Assembly: GCF_030285665.1 (NCBI RefSeq)
Contig: NZ_CP127295.1
Location: forward strand, 2,976,001 to 3,040,000
DNA: 64,000 nt
Source of the DNA: Amycolatopsis mongoliensis
GTDB lineage: Bacteria > Actinomycetota > Actinomycetes > Mycobacteriales > Pseudonocardiaceae
Reading direction: 5' to 3'
Shown here: positions 61,896 through 64,000 of the stretch, one piece after another
How positions within the stretch are numbered: position 1 is the stretch's first letter
How the letters are laid out: the number at the start of each line of letters is the position of its first letter
Notes under the pieces: generated by a model
What the model was told of the DNA's origin: nothing
Seen by the model: only the letters and a program-made list of their open reading frames with translations
Databases searched by the model: none
Position numbers and translations under genes: made by a program

Positions 61896-62058
61896 GGGCG
61901 TTCCTCCTTCGCTGTCGCGTTCTGAGAGCAACTGTGGACGGCGGCGCTGGTAAGCCGCGCACAGCGCGCTGGCAGGCGCTGGCAGCCGCTGGTGGAGATC
62001 TTGTGGAGGAGTTGTCGGCGCCCGGGCCGGGCGGCGGGCACGTCGGCATACTCGGCAC

Positions 62059-63018
62059 ATGACCGTTGCGGAAGAGACGCGCGTCCGGCGGAAGAACCCG
62101 CTGGTCACGGCCCTGCTGGTGGTGCCCGTGGTGCTGCTGGCGGCGCTGGCCGCGCTGCGCCTGATCGGCTACGACGGCGACTGGTACACCCTCGTCGCGC
62201 TGGCGCTGACGCCGTACGTGGCGGCCGCGGGCGTGCTGCTCGGCGGGCTGGCGCTGGCCCTGCGGCGCTGGTGGGTCGGCGGGACCGCGCTGGTGCTGGC
62301 CATCGTGCTGGCCGTCCTGGTGCTGCCGCGGCTGTCGGCGAGCGACCAGCGCGAAGTGCACGGCAAGACACTGCGCGTGCTCGCTTCGAACCTGCTCTAC
62401 GGCCAGGCGGACCCGAAGGCCGTCGTCGACCTGGTGCGCGAGCAGCGGATCGACGTGCTGAACCTGGTCGAGCTGACGCCTCGCGCGGTCGACGGCCTGA
62501 CCGCGGCCGGGCTGTTCCAGGCCCTGCCGTACCGGGTGCTGCACCCGGCGCCCGGTGCGTTCGGCTCGGGGATCGTGTCGCGCTTCCCGCTGAAGGAGGT
62601 CAACCTGACGGGTGATTCGGCGGCCAAGCAGCCGGGTGCGCAGGCCGACCTCGGCGACGGCGTGGTGGCCGAGATCGTCGCCGTCCACCCGATCTCCCCG
62701 GACGTCGACACCCCGCAGTGGGAGCGCGAGATCAAGGACCTCTCCCGCGCGGCCGGCGAGCACGGCCTGCGCATCCTGGCGGGCGACTTCAACGCGACGC
62801 TCGACCACGCGGCGTTCCGGACGGTGCTTTCCCGCGGCTACAACGACGCGGCGGAGGAGCGCGGCTCTGGGTTGTCCCCGACGTGGCCGTCGTCCTCGCC
62901 GGTGGTGACGATCGACCACGTGGTGGTCGACAACCGGGCGGCGGTCCAGGACTACCGGGTGTTCGACGTCGCGGGCAGCGACCACCGCGCGGTGTTCGCC
63001 GAGGTCCGCCTGCCGTGA
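62059..63018 (+). CDS. endonuclease/exonuclease/phosphatase (EEP) fold protein with N-terminal membrane helices
   Basis: 319 residues from ATG 62059. Three membrane segments (~14-95), then an extracellular EEP domain: LRVLASNLLYG (Asn), VVDLVREQRIDVLNLVELT (Glu, metal), ILAGDFNATLDH (GDFN) and GSDHRAVFAEV (catalytic DH), all present. Family members act on phospholipids, polyphosphoinositides or nucleic acid; here the domain probably faces outside. It ends in palindrome R5. Confidence 0.85.
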   Translation: MTVAEETRVRRKNPLVTALLVVPVVLLAALAALRLIGYDGDWYTLVALALTPYVAAAGVLLGGLALALRRWWVGGTALVLAIVLAVLVLPRLSASDQREVHGKTLRVLASNLLYGQADPKAVVDLVREQRIDVLNLVELTPRAVDGLTAAGLFQALPYRVLHPAPGAFGSGIVSRFPLKEVNLTGDSAAKQPGAQADLGDGVVAEIVAVHPISPDVDTPQWEREIKDLSRAAGEHGLRILAGDFNATLDHAAFRTVLSRGYNDAAEERGSGLSPTWPSSSPVVTIDHVVVDNRAAVQDYRVFDVAGSDHRAVFAEVRLP

Positions 63019-63024
63019 CGCCGG

Positions 63025-63068
63025 TCGTGAGTGTTTAGGCGGGTTAGAACCCGCCTAAACACTCACGA
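63025..63068. repeat. perfect intergenic palindrome R5, overlapping the sirtuin 3' end
   Basis: 21-bp arms around AG: outer TCGTGAGTGTTTAGGC, inner GGGTT-AG-AACCC. The last four codons and stop of the minus-strand sirtuin gene (63055-63068) lie inside the right arm. Confidence 0.92.
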
Positions 63069-63864
63069 GAACCCGCACCGTCTCCAAGGCGCCGGCCGCG
63101 ATCGACACCCCGCGCCCGTGCCGGATCTCGGGTTCGCGGGGGTTGATGCGGATCAGTGCGCCCGTCGCCGCGCTGGCCAGCTCGCTGTAGCGGCGGACCG
63201 TCGGGACGGCCTGGCCCGCGCCGAGCTCGACCACCACGAGGTCGCGGGCCGTGCGGCGCCACGCCGTCAGCTCGTCCAGCTGGGCCTGGCTGCGGTCCGG
63301 GACCCACTCGTAGTCGCCGAACATCAGGATGTTGGGCCGGGCGAGCCCGCCGCACCGGGGACACGACGGCAGCGGGGGCACCGCGCGCATCGTCTCCTCG
63401 TCGATCGTCACGACGACGTCGGAAGCCGGCCAGATTTCCGGAGAACATCCGGAAAGGCACTGCAGGTGGTGGATCGAGCCGTGTGCCTCGGCGACGGACT
63501 CGAAGCCCGCCTTCTGGAACTGGCCGTCCACATTGGACGTGAACACGCGAACGCCGCCGTCCAGCTTCGAACCGTAGGAGAGGAGCAGCCGGAACCCGTC
63601 GTGCGGCACGGTTTCCCGGTAGAGCGAAAGCCGGTGGCCGTAGAACCCCCAGGCCAGCTCGGGGTCGTCGGCGAAGTGCCGCGGGTCGGCCAGCTCCTCG
63701 AACCGCAGCCCGAGCCGGGCGTACGGCGGGTACGCGCGCCAGAACCCTTCGCCGCCGCGGAAGTCGGGCAGCCCGGAGTCGACGCCCATCCCGGCGCCGG
63801 CGCAGATCAGCAGCGCGCCGGCGCCGTCCAGGAGTTCCGCGGCACGGTCGAGAGCGTCACTCAC
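63055..63864 (-). CDS. Sir2 family NAD-dependent protein deacylase
   Basis: 269 residues from GTG 63864, overlapping the upstream stop by 8 bp. Rossmann NAD site ICAGAGMGVDSGLPDFRG (GAGxS-like but GMGVDSG), TSNVDG (TxN), catalytic His in EAHGSIHHLQC, and a four-Cys zinc site (CLSGC and CPRCGG). The GMG form and SxNxD suggest a sirtuin near class U/III; deacylase is the safest call. Its coding end is absorbed in palindrome R5. Confidence 0.9.
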   Translation of the reverse strand: MSDALDRAAELLDGAGALLICAGAGMGVDSGLPDFRGGEGFWRAYPPYARLGLRFEELADPRHFADDPELAWGFYGHRLSLYRETVPHDGFRLLLSYGSKLDGGVRVFTSNVDGQFQKAGFESVAEAHGSIHHLQCLSGCSPEIWPASDVVVTIDEETMRAVPPLPSCPRCGGLARPNILMFGDYEWVPDRSQAQLDELTAWRRTARDLVVVELGAGQAVPTVRRYSELASAATGALIRINPREPEIRHGRGVSIAAGALETVRVLVSV

Positions 63865-64000
63865 CCGGCTGCGAACCGAGGACGACCTCGAATTCCAGGA
63901 GGTTCGCCCCGGTGGACACGGGCTTGGCGCGCTCGCCCGAGTGCGCCGCCGCGGCCGGGCCGCCCTTCGCCCACGCCTGGTAGTGCTCCTCGCTCTCCCA
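63857..64000 (-). CDS. antibiotic biosynthesis monooxygenase (ABM) domain protein, C-terminal part
   Basis: 47 codons visible, with the N-terminal part beyond the window. WESEEHYQAWAKGGPAAAAHSGERAKPVSTGANLLEFEVVLG matches the C-terminal half of small ABM ferredoxin-like proteins (W.s.e.y..W..s...  ..h then LE.FEVV). They oxidise aromatic or polyketide substrates or degrade heme without a cofactor; which one is unclear. Overlaps the sirtuin start, so the two are co-transcribed. Confidence 0.7.
   Translation of the reverse strand, partial: WESEEHYQAWAKGGPAAAAHSGERAKPVSTGANLLEFEVVLGSQPGE

Overview
The window is about 70% G+C, with many GTG/TTG starts, dense short overlaps between genes, an Lsr2 nucleoid protein and type VII secretion genes. 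This points to a mycelial actinomycete of the family Pseudonocardiaceae, most likely Amycolatopsis or a close relative (genus is inference). The backbone from ppa (18 kb) to clpC (50.6 kb) follows the order known from Mycobacterium tuberculosis Rv3628-Rv3596c: ppa, dacB-type carboxypeptidase, DUF2342 metalloprotease, tilS, hpt, (PE/PPE region), ftsH, folE-folP-folB-folK, DUF3180, Rv3604c-like, DUF2520, panC-panD-coaX, lysS, lsr2, clpC.

Layout. 0-3.2 kb: three tandem EspG-like paralogues (one cut by the window edge), a coupled micro-ORF and a 0.9-kb repetitive gene-poor stretch. 3.2-7.4 kb: a membrane protein, an MFS/thymidylate-kinase fusion whose kinase P-loop is gone, and holB. 7.4-18 kb: an LAXTG surface protein, tRNA-Thr(CGT), a GreA-like factor, a TetR regulator, a secreted M14 carboxypeptidase, gamma-carbonic anhydrase, a diverged ribosomal protein L11 paralogue, a ZTP riboswitch with glyA, and a DHA2 exporter. 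18-33 kb: conserved housekeeping block, with a PE/PPE-like pair plus two EspG genes between hpt and ftsH, and a folE gene interrupted in frame by a 324-residue LAGLIDADG intein. 33-45 kb: MerR regulator, cell-envelope proteins, PrsW protease, pantothenate/CoA genes, lysS, lsr2. 45-54 kb: AraC regulator, iron-regulated FhuF-like protein, clpC behind a sigma-R-type promoter, and an Hsp70-like/YbaB/WXG100-like cluster. 54-64 kb: pyroglutamyl peptidase, M1 aminopeptidase, a large AfsR-type regulator, a Drr-type ABC exporter, an EEP-fold protein, a sirtuin and the end of an ABM-domain protein.

The genes work mainly in folate synthesis (folE-P-B-K), pantothenate/CoA synthesis (panC, panD, coaX), protein quality control (ftsH, clpC), tRNA and purine salvage (tilS, lysS, hpt), one-carbon metabolism (glyA) and type VII export.

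The most notable signals are: (1) the FolE intein, inserted directly before the zinc-ligand cysteine; (2) an L11 paralogue lacking the proline-rich antibiotic-contact segment, behind a MerR-type leaderless promoter whose operator matches the one in front of the window's own MerR gene; (3) at least eight large, nearly perfect intergenic palindromes, all 3' of genes, falling into families with shared frames and compensatory changes; (4) three separate loci of type VII secretion accessory genes without a secretion ATPase.
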